Shown here: positions 8,177 through 16,934 of the stretch, piece by piece
How the letters are laid out: the number at the start of each line of letters is the position of its first letter
Position numbering within the stretch: position 1 is the stretch's first letter
DNA from: SUG2458 sp051872335
GTDB taxonomy: Bacteria; Bacillota_I; Bacilli_A; RFN20; CAG-826
Reading direction: 5' to 3'
DNA: 64,000 bases
Assembly: GCA_051872335.1 (NCBI GenBank)
Contig: JBJEDT010000037.1
Span: forward strand, 1 to 64,000
Program-made: the position numbers and the translations under genes
Notes under the pieces: generated by a model
Told to the model about the DNA's origin: nothing
Seen by the model: only the letters and a program-made list of their open reading frames with translations
The model's database searches: none

Positions 8177-10450
8177 TTAATCCTCCTTCAATGAAATTAC
8201 TGATTTAAGTTGTTTTGCAAGATATCTATTAAATACATATCCCATTAACAAAGTATTCAAAGCAATAAGTAATAAATATAATAAATAAACTGGAAAACTA
8301 ATAAATTTTATAGCGTTTGATATAAATTCAATTCCACTCCAAGATAAGATATGACATATTAAAATTGATAAAACAACTGAAATAATACTATATAATCCTA
8401 ATTCTAAATAAGTACATAATTTAATAGTTTTATCATTCATTCCAAGACTTCTTAAAATAATATAATCGTTTTTCTTAAATTTAAGTAATGCTTTACCTAT
8501 AACAACTTGAAGTAATGAAACAACAAAAATAACAATTAAAGATATACCTAAAAATAAATATCTAGAAATCAGTAAGCTTTCATTCCACTCTACAGTTGAA
8601 ACTTTGAATGCGCTGATTGTTTTATAACCTTTAGTATTAAGTGCACGAATAACTTTATTAGTATTAGCATAATCATCTATATAAATTGAAACTTGGTCTG
8701 TTATATCTCCATAATAATATGTATTGAAAAATTCTTCACTGACCTCGATGACTTTTGTACTTGATGTATGTCCTACTTCTAATATTTTAATGATAATATT
8801 GTTAGAATTAATACTTAAAAAAGATTTATCTTCATATGTAGGATAAAAAATCTTATCATCACTAAATAATCCATAAGAATCTAGAGTTTTTTGTGAAAGC
8901 ATAATTTCATTACCATGCAAATCAGGATTAATAACAAAGAATACATTATTTATAGTTACTTTATTATTTACTCCCATACCTATTTTTCTATATTCATATT
9001 GCAAATAATTTTTTTGACTATAAACTGACGTTGCTAAAGATAAACAAAAAATATCATCAAAATAAATCTGCTTAGAATTGTTTTCGGGCTTAACAACACC
9101 AGATATAGTAAAGTCGTAACAATAGTTATTTGTGCTATCTCCAAACGTCGACCAATTTCTACCATTAACAAAATAAATTTTCATAGTTTGGCCAATTAAT
9201 TTCTTATCAGTTGAAGAAACTACAATTTCTAATCTATTATTTGGTAAATTTCCAGCTAGTAATTCTTTCTTTAAAATACAAGATTCACCTTTTACAAAAT
9301 TCGTAAAATTTTTAAAATACATAGTATATGAAGACGTATCATCTGGCCCATTAGCTACATTATAAACATCTTCACAATCTTCTTCTGTAAAATAGAAAAT
9401 ATCATCAGCTAAACCATATTTATCTACTGATTTTATGTGTTTGGAAATTCCATAAATTTTTTCAATATCGTCATCAGTAAAAAGATCGTTTTCATTTTTA
9501 ATAGAAACTAATCTAGTTTTATCACCATTATAGAAAGCCGAATCATCATAATCTTTTGCATTATTTTTATCATAATTTGAAGCAAACAAACCAAAACATG
9601 CAAATATGCTTAGGCACGAAAAGAATACTAATGTAAGCAAAGAAAATACTTTTTTTGGTTGTGCTTTTATATTCATTCGAGTAAACTTAAAAGCAGTTTT
9701 AAATGAATTCGAAGATATATTATTTTCATCTAATTTTTCTTTTGAATCAAAAAGTGTATTTTGTTTATTAACAAGATAATCTGATTTTACTTTCCCATCA
9801 AATAAGCGTATTTTACGTGTAACATATGGTTCTGCTTGTTCATAGTTGTGAGTTACTAATAAAATCAATTTATCTTTAGACAATGTAGCTAATAATTCTA
9901 AAATAGCTTTTCCATTTTCAACATCAAGATTTCCAGTTGGTTCATCAGCAACAATAATTTCTGTATTTTTTGCTAAAGCTCTAGCTATAGCAAGTCTTTG
10001 TTTTTGTCCACTTGAAAGTTGTGTAGCTCTATTATTTTTCCTATCTAATAGACCAACTTTTTCTAGAAGTTCTAAACTTTTGTCTCGTGCTTCTTTTTCT
10101 TCATAACCTTGTATTAATAAAACAGTTTCAACATTTTCTAAAGCAGTATAACTATCAATTAAATTATAATTTTGAAATATAAAACTGATCTTATTTTTAC
10201 GATATTCTTCCCAATCGTTTTCATCAAAATGTGAAGTATTTTCTCCATTATAATATAACTCACCATCTTCATAAGTGTCTAGACCAGCTATAACATTTAA
10301 TAAAGTGGTTTTTCCACTACCAGATTCACCAGTAATAGCAACAAATTCTCCTAAATGAAATTCTAAATTAATCTTGTTTAAACCTAGTGAAACAGTATTA
10401 TTTGAATAATAATATTTACTAATGTTTTCTAGTTTTAAAACTGCTCTCAT
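8177..10450 (-). CDS. ABC transporter, ATPase-FtsX permease fusion (first of pair)
   Basis: A 757-residue fusion with Walker A GESGSGKTT (41-49), signature LSSGQKQR, Walker B IIVADEPTG, then a permease part with one membrane segment near residues 268-290, a large extracytoplasmic domain and three C-terminal membrane helices. The family is the MacB/FtsX-type exporter. The signature motif reads LSSGQ instead of LSGGQ, a mild variation that can still be active. It is the first gene of a two-gene operon with the similarly built 827-residue partner. The start has only a weak site (GGGGA). Substrate is unknown. Confidence 0.85.
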   Translation of the reverse strand: MRAVLKLENISKYYYSNNTVSLGLNKINLEFHLGEFVAITGESGSGKTTLLNVIAGLDTYEDGELYYNGENTSHFDENDWEEYRKNKISFIFQNYNLIDSYTALENVETVLLIQGYEEKEARDKSLELLEKVGLLDRKNNRATQLSSGQKQRLAIARALAKNTEIIVADEPTGNLDVENGKAILELLATLSKDKLILLVTHNYEQAEPYVTRKIRLFDGKVKSDYLVNKQNTLFDSKEKLDENNISSNSFKTAFKFTRMNIKAQPKKVFSLLTLVFFSCLSIFACFGLFASNYDKNNAKDYDDSAFYNGDKTRLVSIKNENDLFTDDDIEKIYGISKHIKSVDKYGLADDIFYFTEEDCEDVYNVANGPDDTSSYTMYFKNFTNFVKGESCILKKELLAGNLPNNRLEIVVSSTDKKLIGQTMKIYFVNGRNWSTFGDSTNNYCYDFTISGVVKPENNSKQIYFDDIFCLSLATSVYSQKNYLQYEYRKIGMGVNNKVTINNVFFVINPDLHGNEIMLSQKTLDSYGLFSDDKIFYPTYEDKSFLSINSNNIIIKILEVGHTSSTKVIEVSEEFFNTYYYGDITDQVSIYIDDYANTNKVIRALNTKGYKTISAFKVSTVEWNESLLISRYLFLGISLIVIFVVSLLQVVIGKALLKFKKNDYIILRSLGMNDKTIKLCTYLELGLYSIISVVLSILICHILSWSGIEFISNAIKFISFPVYLLYLLLIALNTLLMGYVFNRYLAKQLKSVISLKED

Positions 10451-10556
10451 TAAATCATCCCCAATAAATAAATATATTAATATATTTATGTTAAAATTAT
10501 AATATAGAGCAATTTAAATAACAATAAAAATTTATATATACTGACTATCTCAAAAA

Positions 10557-10967
10557 TTATTTTTTCTCATTTTTAGAAATATCTTTTTTTACTTTAAAAG
10601 TAGAAATGAATTCAATTATAAAATCTGCTAGTTTTTCATATGTCGAGATACCTTTTTTTACTGGAATAATTTGACAATTTCCTTGATATAAGTAAATGAT
10701 AGCTTCAGGAATTACAGCAACCCCTCCTAATAAACCTCCTGCACATGGCGTAGATTGATCTTCATATATTAAACTTGTATTTTCCTTTAATTTTGTTATT
10801 AAATCAGCTGCTCCACTACCAAATCCAAATGAAACTTTACTTATAGAAACAATAGCTTCATTTTGAGAAATAATAACAGGTTCTCCAAGAATTGTTGCAG
10901 ATTTTATTAGTGAAGATAACTGATCAATTGATGTTGTAATAATATTGTTAGTGGATCTTTCTAGCAC
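10557..10967 (-). CDS. ytfJ: Sporulation protein YtfJ (GerW family)
   Basis: Spore-associated protein of the YtfJ/GerW family, found in forespores of Bacilli and Clostridia and linked to germination; the exact biochemical role is not settled. The 136-residue protein carries the family's glycine-rich hallmarks: VSFGFGSGAAD in the middle, then CAGGLLGGVAVIPEAIIYL. I take a GTG start with site AGGAG nine bases upstream, which overlaps the end of the upstream gene by 20 bases. The ytfI-ytfJ pair matches B. subtilis and supports sporulation competence. Confidence 0.92.
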   Translation of the reverse strand: MLERSTNNIITTSIDQLSSLIKSATILGEPVIISQNEAIVSISKVSFGFGSGAADLITKLKENTSLIYEDQSTPCAGGLLGGVAVIPEAIIYLYQGNCQIIPVKKGISTYEKLADFIIEFISTFKVKKDISKNEKK

Positions 10968-11412
10968 GCTTAATGTCTCCTTTAACTTTTATTAAATTTA
11001 AGATGAATGTTGGTAAATAAATAATAAATGAAAGGTCAATTACTATTTCTTCATTTCCATTTTTACAAACATAATCTAATCTAAATGGAATAATTTTTTT
11101 TAAATTTTCAAAAAAAGAAATTAATATTATATCAATATCTAAACGATTATTACTTATATGTGTAAAATTTAAATATATCTTTTCTATTGGTTTTAGAAGA
11201 TGACAATAGTTTAAGTCAGCTTTATCAAGCTCATGATTCATTAAAGCATCTTCTATAGCTTTAATAAAAATCTTCCCCTTCCTAAAATATATGACTGGAA
11301 TATAATCTACATAAATAATCATATACAACAAATTCGTTTTTATTCTAAAACGATGGGGAATTCCAAAAATAATAAATAACAAAAATAGTAATATAACAAT
11401 TAGATATTTCAT
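10948..11412 (-). CDS. ytfI: DUF2953 membrane-anchored protein (YtfI-like)
   Basis: A 154-residue protein with an N-terminal hydrophobic segment (about 3-18) and a body resembling the DUF2953 family, whose member YtfI precedes YtfJ in Bacillus. In Clostridia related proteins are found with spore genes. The function is not known. It overlaps ytfJ by 20 bases, which indicates translational coupling. The ATG lacks an obvious ribosome binding site, so the start is less certain than the identity, which rests mainly on context. Confidence 0.7.
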   Translation of the reverse strand: MKYLIVILLFLLFIIFGIPHRFRIKTNLLYMIIYVDYIPVIYFRKGKIFIKAIEDALMNHELDKADLNYCHLLKPIEKIYLNFTHISNNRLDIDIILISFFENLKKIIPFRLDYVCKNGNEEIVIDLSFIIYLPTFILNLIKVKGDIKRARKIH

Positions 11413-11446
11413 ATAAATATTATTTATTAAATATTAAAATTTATAC

Positions 11447-11476
11447 AAAAAGTGTAAGAAAATTCTTACACTTTTT
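11447..11476. terminator. Bidirectional hairpin terminator
   Basis: Perfect inverted repeat AAAAAGTGTAAGAA/TTCTTACACTTTTT with a two-base loop. It lies after the small SASP-like gene (minus) and ahead of ytfI, separating the two transcripts. Confidence 0.85.
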
Positions 11477-11484
11477 AAAATAAT

Positions 11485-11703
11485 CTATTTCTTATTTTTT
11501 TTAGGTTGAATACTTTTTTGAACTTCACGACCATATGGTCCTATATCAATACCATATTCAGTTTCAAATACTTCAAAATCAGCTTGAGTTGATGTATGAG
11601 ATGAATTTCTATTGTTAGTATTTGTATTAGAACCTTGTTCTCTAATATTGCTTCTTAATGAATTATTAAGTTTATTTCTTTTTGCTTTATTAGTAGCACG
11701 CAT
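11485..11703 (-). CDS. Small basic Asn-rich protein, candidate SASP-like spore protein
   Basis: A 72-residue basic protein rich in Asn, Ser, Thr, Arg and Lys, with no membrane segment. The strong site GGGAGG and a following terminator mark it as a real monocistronic gene. Residues about 43-60 read ADFEVFETEYGIDIGP. This can be laid against the alpha/beta SASP core LEIASEFGVNLGAD and, less well, the gamma-type TEFASE repeat, including the Glu-aromatic/aliphatic position cut by the germination protease. The low-complexity N-terminus also recalls gamma-type SASPs. I infer a spore coat-of-DNA or amino-acid-store protein, but the similarity is short and could be chance. Otherwise it is a hypothetical protein. 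Confidence 0.6.
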   Translation of the reverse strand: MRATNKAKRNKLNNSLRSNIREQGSNTNTNNRNSSHTSTQADFEVFETEYGIDIGPYGREVQKSIQPKKNKK

Positions 11704-11751
11704 ATTAAACTAACCTCCCATTGATTAGTATTAACTATTTGCGACTATCTA

Positions 11752-12942
11752 TTATAAATATTGTTCTTCATCAAATTTATCATCTTCTTTAACATATAAA
11801 ACTTCAGTGTCTCTAACTGCTTCATATATTAATTGCTCATAATCAAATTTCTTTTCAAATTCTTCAACTTCATCAAGTTTTGGAGAAGTTTTTGGATTCT
11901 TTGGGTCAAAAATTGTACAGCAATCTTCATATGGTCTTATTGAAATATCATATGTTCCAATTTTTTGTGATATTGAAATAATCTCTAATTTATCAGTAAC
12001 TGCTAATGGTCTAATTATTGGCATATTAGTTACTTGATTAATAACTTTCATACTTGCTAAAGTTTGAGAGGCTACTTGTCCTACTGATTCACCATTTGCA
12101 ACAGCTAAACAATTTCTTCTTTTAGCTAATCTTTCAGCAATTCTATACATCATACGCCTCATAATAGTAATGGCATAACTTTCATCAGAATTCCTATAAA
12201 TTTCTTCTTGTAATCTCGTAAAAGGTACAATATGAATACGAATAGAAGGTTGATATTTATTTAAAATATGACATAAGTCTTTTATTTTATCGATAACTGC
12301 AGCATTTGTATATGGTGGAGAAGCATAATGAATCATCTCTAAATAAACTCCTCTTTTCATAAGTAAATAAGAAGCAACAGGTGAATCAATACCGCCTGAA
12401 ATCATCATCATTGCCTTACCACCAATCCCTAAAGGATAACCGCCTGCTCCAGGAATAGTTTTTGTAAATAAATATGTACCATCATCTCTTATCTCAATAT
12501 TTAATAAAACATCAGGATTATGTACATCTACTTTCCATTTAGTAGTAGATAAAATACGTCCGGCTACTTGTCTAGTTATATCTTCAGAATGTATTGGAAA
12601 TAATTTGTTTGCTCTTTTTGTTTTAATTTTAAAAGTACTACCAGCTTCTAATTTTAATTGTTCGCATGCTATACTTTTAATAGTTTCAATTTCTGATTCA
12701 ACCTTTAAAACTAAAGACATTGAATGAATACCTGAAACATCTTTTAATCTTTCTAAAATAGGTTCTACATCATTATTATTTAAAATAATATATGTGTGAT
12801 CGAGACGCACAATATATTCTAAATTTTTATAATTTTTTAATGCATGTTTTATATTTGCTGCAAGTTTATTAACAAAATCTTTTTTGTTTTTTCCTTTAGT
12901 CGATAATTCACCATATCGAACCATAATGCGATCGTAATTCAT
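11752..12942 (-). CDS. thiI: tRNA 4-thiouridine synthase ThiI
   Basis: Makes 4-thiouridine at tRNA position 8 by ATP-dependent sulfur transfer, and in many bacteria supplies sulfur for thiazole synthesis. The 396 residues contain an N-terminal ferredoxin-like and THUMP region (about 1-165) and an adenylating PP-loop domain with SGGIDS at 182-187. There is no C-terminal rhodanese domain, as in Bacillus, so sulfur is expected directly from the dedicated cysteine desulfurase encoded 15 bases upstream. Site GGAG precedes the ATG. The order ezrA-desulfurase-thiI matches B. subtilis. Confidence 0.95.
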   Translation of the reverse strand: MNYDRIMVRYGELSTKGKNKKDFVNKLAANIKHALKNYKNLEYIVRLDHTYIILNNNDVEPILERLKDVSGIHSMSLVLKVESEIETIKSIACEQLKLEAGSTFKIKTKRANKLFPIHSEDITRQVAGRILSTTKWKVDVHNPDVLLNIEIRDDGTYLFTKTIPGAGGYPLGIGGKAMMMISGGIDSPVASYLLMKRGVYLEMIHYASPPYTNAAVIDKIKDLCHILNKYQPSIRIHIVPFTRLQEEIYRNSDESYAITIMRRMMYRIAERLAKRRNCLAVANGESVGQVASQTLASMKVINQVTNMPIIRPLAVTDKLEIISISQKIGTYDISIRPYEDCCTIFDPKNPKTSPKLDEVEEFEKKFDYEQLIYEAVRDTEVLYVKEDDKFDEEQYL

Positions 12943-12957
12943 TTATGTTGCTCCAAT

Positions 12958-14097
12958 CTATTTATTGTCTTTTAAATTATCTAATAAAATTCTCAATTCA
13001 TTAAAAAATATACCTAATTCTGTAATAGTATTATATCTATCAAAACTCAATCGTAAAGAATTACTATATTCTTGTTTTGTTTTTCCCATTGCTTTTAAAA
13101 CTGTAGAATAAGCTTCTTTTTTTGATGAACAAGCACTAGTTGTCGAAACCATAATACTCTTGGATGATAAGCCTTCAACTATGACACTACTTTTTTTATT
13201 AGCAAATGAAATGTTAATAATAAAAGGTGATTCCCCTTTTTTAGAATTTATAACAACTTCATCGCTTAACTTACTAAATTCATCATAAGCGTAATCAAAT
13301 AAAACTTTAACTATTTCATAATCTTTGCTTTGGGCCTCTAAAGCAAGTCTTAATGTCTTAGCTAAAATTACTTCTTTTTGAAAATCATTAGTTCCACTTC
13401 GTATTCCAAATTCTTGCCCTCCACCAGAAAGCAAAGGTAACAACTCTATGTTTTTCTTTTTAACTAAAACTCCTGAACCTTTTAATCCATGAATCTTATG
13501 GGCACTTAATACAAATAAATCAAGTTTATCATATGGAATATATGGAATTTTCCCAATTGCTTGAGTCGTGTCACTATGGAAAAAACATTTCGGATATTTA
13601 TGAACAATATCTGCTAACGCATCTAAATCATTAATACAACCAACTTCATTATTAACTGCCATAATTGAAACTAAAATTGTATCATTTCGCATATTTTGTT
13701 CTAATGTTTTTGGTTCTACTTTTCCTTCTGAATTAACAGGTAAAACTGTCAATTCAAATCCAAAATGATCTCTAAGCTGGAAGAATGTATTCAAAACTGA
13801 AGGATGTTCAACAGCACTTGTTATAAGATGTTTTCCTCGATTTTGGTATTGAAAAGCAATTCCTTTAATAGCTAAATTATTTGATTCCGTTGCTCCACTA
13901 GTAAAAATAATTTCACTAGAATTAACACCAAAAAGGCTCGCTATTTGTTCACGAGCTTTTGTTAATAATTTTGCACTTTCCACGCCACCTTGATGGACAC
14001 TAGAAGTATTCATAAAAAGTTTATTTGTTAAATCATAATACGAATTTAATATTACATCATCTACTTTTGTAGTAGCTGCGTTATCAAGATATATCAA
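12958..14097 (-). CDS. Cysteine desulfurase (NifS/NifZ type) paired with ThiI
   Basis: PLP enzyme that turns cysteine into alanine and passes persulfide sulfur to an acceptor. The 379 residues begin MIYLDNAATTK, with the PLP lysine K201 in SAHKIHG and the persulfide cysteine C323 in TTSACSS. It lies 15 bases before thiI and resembles B. subtilis NifZ, the dedicated sulfur donor to ThiI. The start is TTG at 14097: the only nearby ATG, at the GGGGGAATGG sequence, is out of frame, and the AAGGGGG site sits eight bases before the TTG. It might also serve other thiolation enzymes encoded in this window, such as MnmA. Confidence 0.93.
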   Translation of the reverse strand: MIYLDNAATTKVDDVILNSYYDLTNKLFMNTSSVHQGGVESAKLLTKAREQIASLFGVNSSEIIFTSGATESNNLAIKGIAFQYQNRGKHLITSAVEHPSVLNTFFQLRDHFGFELTVLPVNSEGKVEPKTLEQNMRNDTILVSIMAVNNEVGCINDLDALADIVHKYPKCFFHSDTTQAIGKIPYIPYDKLDLFVLSAHKIHGLKGSGVLVKKKNIELLPLLSGGGQEFGIRSGTNDFQKEVILAKTLRLALEAQSKDYEIVKVLFDYAYDEFSKLSDEVVINSKKGESPFIINISFANKKSSVIVEGLSSKSIMVSTTSACSSKKEAYSTVLKAMGKTKQEYSNSLRLSFDRYNTITELGIFFNELRILLDNLKDNK

Positions 14098-14156
14098 GAT
14101 CCATTCCCCCTTTTATTTTATGCTTTTTCTAAAGAATGTCTTTTGACAAATGCCTA

Positions 14157-15869
14157 TTAACGTTTTGGTTTTTGTATAACAGATAATGAATTTTGATTAG
14201 CTTGAGAAAAATTACCTTTAAAGAAATCTTTTTCGGCTTCACATAAAGCAACATCAAAACTACCAACTTCACAACGAATTTTATTTGCTAATAATACATT
14301 GTTTTCAACCTCTGTTGCTTGAGCTATAACTGTATTAACAAATTCTTTAAGTCCTGTGTTTAATGATACCATTTCATTAGCATAGCGATTAACTGCTGCT
14401 ACATCAATTGGCATTGAAATCAATGAATTATATAACCTTTCGATTAACAAATAAATTCTTTCAATAGTTTTCTTTTGTGGATCATAAACATCTTTTAAAT
14501 TCAAATCACGTAATAAATATTCAGAATGTTTTACTGAAAGATAAGAATCATTAATTAATAAATAAGACTTATCACAATCACTCTTCAATGAATCAATATA
14601 GTTATTATATTCAGTAATCATGTTATTAACATTATTACAAATATTATTTAATTCTTTCATTTTATTAACTAACATTGAATAAGGTTGTTTTGTAGAAGAT
14701 AAGAAATATGCATCTAATTGACGTTTTAAAGTCCCCATTTCATTAATTTGTTCTTGAATCTTATCAATATAACCACTATATGTATTTGCAATTTGATAAT
14801 ATTGAATAACTTTATCAATTTTTCTTTTTAAAGAAATAAATGATTTTTCTAATTCTTCGCATTCACTATAAATCTTATTTCCATCAGACTCTACTAATTC
14901 ATATGACTCATATTCTTGATTAAATTGTTCGAGCAATATGTTTAAACCTTTTACCATCTCATCAAGAATTTCTTGAGCATTTTTATATACAAAACTATTA
15001 AAATTTGAAATTAATTCTTTTAGAACTTTATTATATTCATCTATTGTTGCAGAAACATGTAAATGATGAACAGGAATTTTTAGATTATTCATTTCATCAC
15101 ATTTTTGTTCTACTTTTTCAATTAAATCAGGAATAGTAACAGTTGATTCGATACATAAAGATGGAAGATACTCTAATCCATTCTTAAGTTCATTAATCAT
15201 TTTATCTAATTTTATAGTTAATTCATTTGCTTCTTGATATTTAGTTTCTTCAATTAGTCCATTAATTTTTTCAAAATTTTCATCTATTCCATCAAAAACC
15301 ATAAAGAATGTTTCTGAAAGAATTTGTAAGGATTGTTCATTGATATCAAACAAATAATGACACTTTTCATAAGTTTTTGATAAATTAGAAATCCATTCTT
15401 TTAAACGATCTTCTTCAGTAAATAACTCAGTTAATTTTTGTTCAATAAAATTAACATTTTTTTCAAAAATAGAGAAAACTGTTTTTAACTCGTTAAAAGT
15501 TTTTTTGTATTCCTTATAATTAGAAGACATTACTTTTTTTAAATTCTCAAGAGCTATATTAACAGCAGGTTCAAATGTATTAGTTATTTTATTATAAACT
15601 GGTGAGATTGACTTAAATAATTTGTCATATGTTTCATTATTTTCTGCAGTTAAATTTAATCTTTTTAAATATGCTAAAAGAGGTCCATATACTTTATTAG
15701 TCAAATCATTGTATTTTTGTGTATATGAATCTAAGTTATGTTGACGATTATAATAAGAATTTTTAAGTATAGCTACAATAACTATCATAGCAATAATTAA
15801 AACACAGCCAATAATAAGAGCTATTGTACCAATTAGTTGTTTAATTTCAGTTAAAATAATAAAAATCAT
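14157..15869 (-). CDS. ezrA: Septation ring formation regulator EzrA
   Basis: Membrane-anchored regulator of FtsZ ring assembly found in low-GC Gram-positives. One N-terminal transmembrane helix (about residues 7-34) is followed by a long helical, spectrin-like cytoplasmic part, with no Cys-rich or enzymatic motifs. The 570-residue length is close to B. subtilis EzrA (562). Of several closely spaced start codons I chose the ATG at 15869, six bases after AGGTG. The neighbours (desulfurase, thiI) are the same as in B. subtilis, which supports the call. It diverges from rpsD across a roughly 370-base region. Confidence 0.92.
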   Translation of the reverse strand: MIFIILTEIKQLIGTIALIIGCVLIIAMIVIVAILKNSYYNRQHNLDSYTQKYNDLTNKVYGPLLAYLKRLNLTAENNETYDKLFKSISPVYNKITNTFEPAVNIALENLKKVMSSNYKEYKKTFNELKTVFSIFEKNVNFIEQKLTELFTEEDRLKEWISNLSKTYEKCHYLFDINEQSLQILSETFFMVFDGIDENFEKINGLIEETKYQEANELTIKLDKMINELKNGLEYLPSLCIESTVTIPDLIEKVEQKCDEMNNLKIPVHHLHVSATIDEYNKVLKELISNFNSFVYKNAQEILDEMVKGLNILLEQFNQEYESYELVESDGNKIYSECEELEKSFISLKRKIDKVIQYYQIANTYSGYIDKIQEQINEMGTLKRQLDAYFLSSTKQPYSMLVNKMKELNNICNNVNNMITEYNNYIDSLKSDCDKSYLLINDSYLSVKHSEYLLRDLNLKDVYDPQKKTIERIYLLIERLYNSLISMPIDVAAVNRYANEMVSLNTGLKEFVNTVIAQATEVENNVLLANKIRCEVGSFDVALCEAEKDFFKGNFSQANQNSLSVIQKPKR

Positions 15870-16049
15870 CGTCATCACCTTTAAAAATTATAGCATATAT
15901 AATTTTATTATAAAATTATAATTTCTACAAATTAATTGATTTTGTAAAAATTTTTCATTAAAAATTTATAAAAACACCAATCAATAATATTTTTACAATT
16001 AATTAATGTTAATTTTTACCGAAAATAAGCAAATTTTTATCACTTTTAA

Positions 16050-16078
16050 TTGACACACAAATACGCCATTGGTATAAT
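16050..16078 (+). promoter_or_regulatory. Consensus sigma-A promoter of rpsD
   Basis: TTGACA at 16050-16055 and TATAAT at 16073-16078 are separated by exactly 17 bases, a fully consensus vegetative promoter. It implies very strong transcription and a leader of about 155 nt before rpsD. Confidence 0.92.
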
Positions 16079-16084
16079 AAAAAA

Positions 16085-16238
16085 GCATGTAATGCAGCAT
16101 GTAAATACTTCTTGTCTGACGTTTAGTAAACTAAAGAAAGTAACCTAGCTGAATGGTGAAATCATAATCTAAACATCCGAAGAATGGGATTTACACCATA
16201 TGCCTTATTTGCAAAAAAGACATAAGGAGGAAAAAGAA
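16085..16238 (+). ncRNA. rpsD 5' leader, probable S4 autoregulatory region
   Basis: About 150 nt of transcribed leader between a consensus promoter and rpsD. It holds short repeats (GCATGTAATGCAGCATG near 16085, ACGTTTAGTAAACT near 16118) able to form stem-loops, but no T-run terminator. In Bacillus, S4 represses rpsD by binding a leader pseudoknot, so translational control is expected. I could not fold it, so the assignment rests on position. Confidence 0.5.
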
Positions 16239-16844
16239 ATGTCAAGATACACAGGTTCTACATGGAAAGTATCACGTCGTCTCGGCTTTTCTATCTTAGA
16301 GACAGGTAAGGAATTATCAAAACGTCCTTACGGACCAGGTCAACATGGTAAAGATAGAAAGAAAAAATCATCAGAGTATGGTAAACAATTAATCGAAAAA
16401 CAAAAATTAAGATTAATGTACGGAGTTAATGAAAGACAATTCCAACGTTTATTCTTAATGGCTTCAAAATCAAATGAAGTTACAGGTATTGCATTTATGC
16501 GTATCTTAGAATCACGTTTAGATAACTTAGTCTACCGTATTGGTTTTGCTAGAACACGTCGTGCAGCAAGACAATTAGTTAACCACGGTCACATCTTAGT
16601 TAACGGTAAGAAAATTGATATTCCATCATATTTATGCAAACCAAACGATGTAATCAGTGTTAAAGAAGTTTCAAAAGATTTAAAAGTTATCGCTGAAGCA
16701 TTAGAAATTAAAGCAGCTTGCCCATTTGTTACTACTGATGTAGAAAAGAAATCAGGCACATTTGTTCGTTTACCAGAACGTAATGAATTAACACCTGAAA
16801 TTGAAGAATCACAAATCGTTGAATTCTACAACCGTAAGCTCTAA
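16239..16844 (+). CDS. rpsD: 30S ribosomal protein S4
   Basis: Primary 16S rRNA-binding protein that nucleates 30S assembly. The true start is the ATG at 16239, with AAGGAGG eight bases upstream, giving MSRYTGSTWKVSRRLGFS and 201 residues. The reading frame stays open 13 codons further upstream to an ATG at 16200, but that part is leader RNA with no site of its own. The S4 RNA-binding domain lies in the middle (RLDNLVYRIGFARTRRAARQ). There is no zinc-type Cys cluster at the N-terminus. Monocistronic, followed by a terminator. Confidence 0.96.
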   Translation: MSRYTGSTWKVSRRLGFSILETGKELSKRPYGPGQHGKDRKKKSSEYGKQLIEKQKLRLMYGVNERQFQRLFLMASKSNEVTGIAFMRILESRLDNLVYRIGFARTRRAARQLVNHGHILVNGKKIDIPSYLCKPNDVISVKEVSKDLKVIAEALEIKAACPFVTTDVEKKSGTFVRLPERNELTPEIEESQIVEFYNRKL

Positions 16845-16859
16845 TATTCTAGAACTTAT

Positions 16860-16890
16860 AAGCCAACTTGCAAAAGTTGGCTTTTATTTT
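16860..16890 (+). terminator. Terminator of rpsD
   Basis: Stem AGCCAACTT/AAGTTGGCT with a short loop, followed by a T-rich stretch. Confidence 0.9.
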
Positions 16891-16897
16891 ACAAAAT

Positions 16898-16928
16898 AAA
16901 AACTTTTAGTTTTTACTAAAAGTTTTTT
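16898..16928. terminator. Terminator of tyrS, probably bidirectional
   Basis: Inverted repeat AAAACTTTTAGT/ACTAAAAGTTTT flanked by A/T runs on both sides, lying just after the tyrS stop on the minus strand. Confidence 0.8.
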
Positions 16929-16934
16929 TCATGT

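Noticed and set aside
14088..14110. ATG start for the cysteine desulfurase
   Set aside because: The ATG after GGGGGA is out of frame and meets a stop after a few codons; TTG at 14097 gives the family start MIYLDNAATT with the right spacing.
16200..16238. Longer S4 frame starting MPYLQKRHKEE
   Set aside because: No ribosome site precedes 16200; AAGGAGG lies before the ATG at 16239, and MSRYTGS is the normal S4 start. The extra codons are leader RNA.
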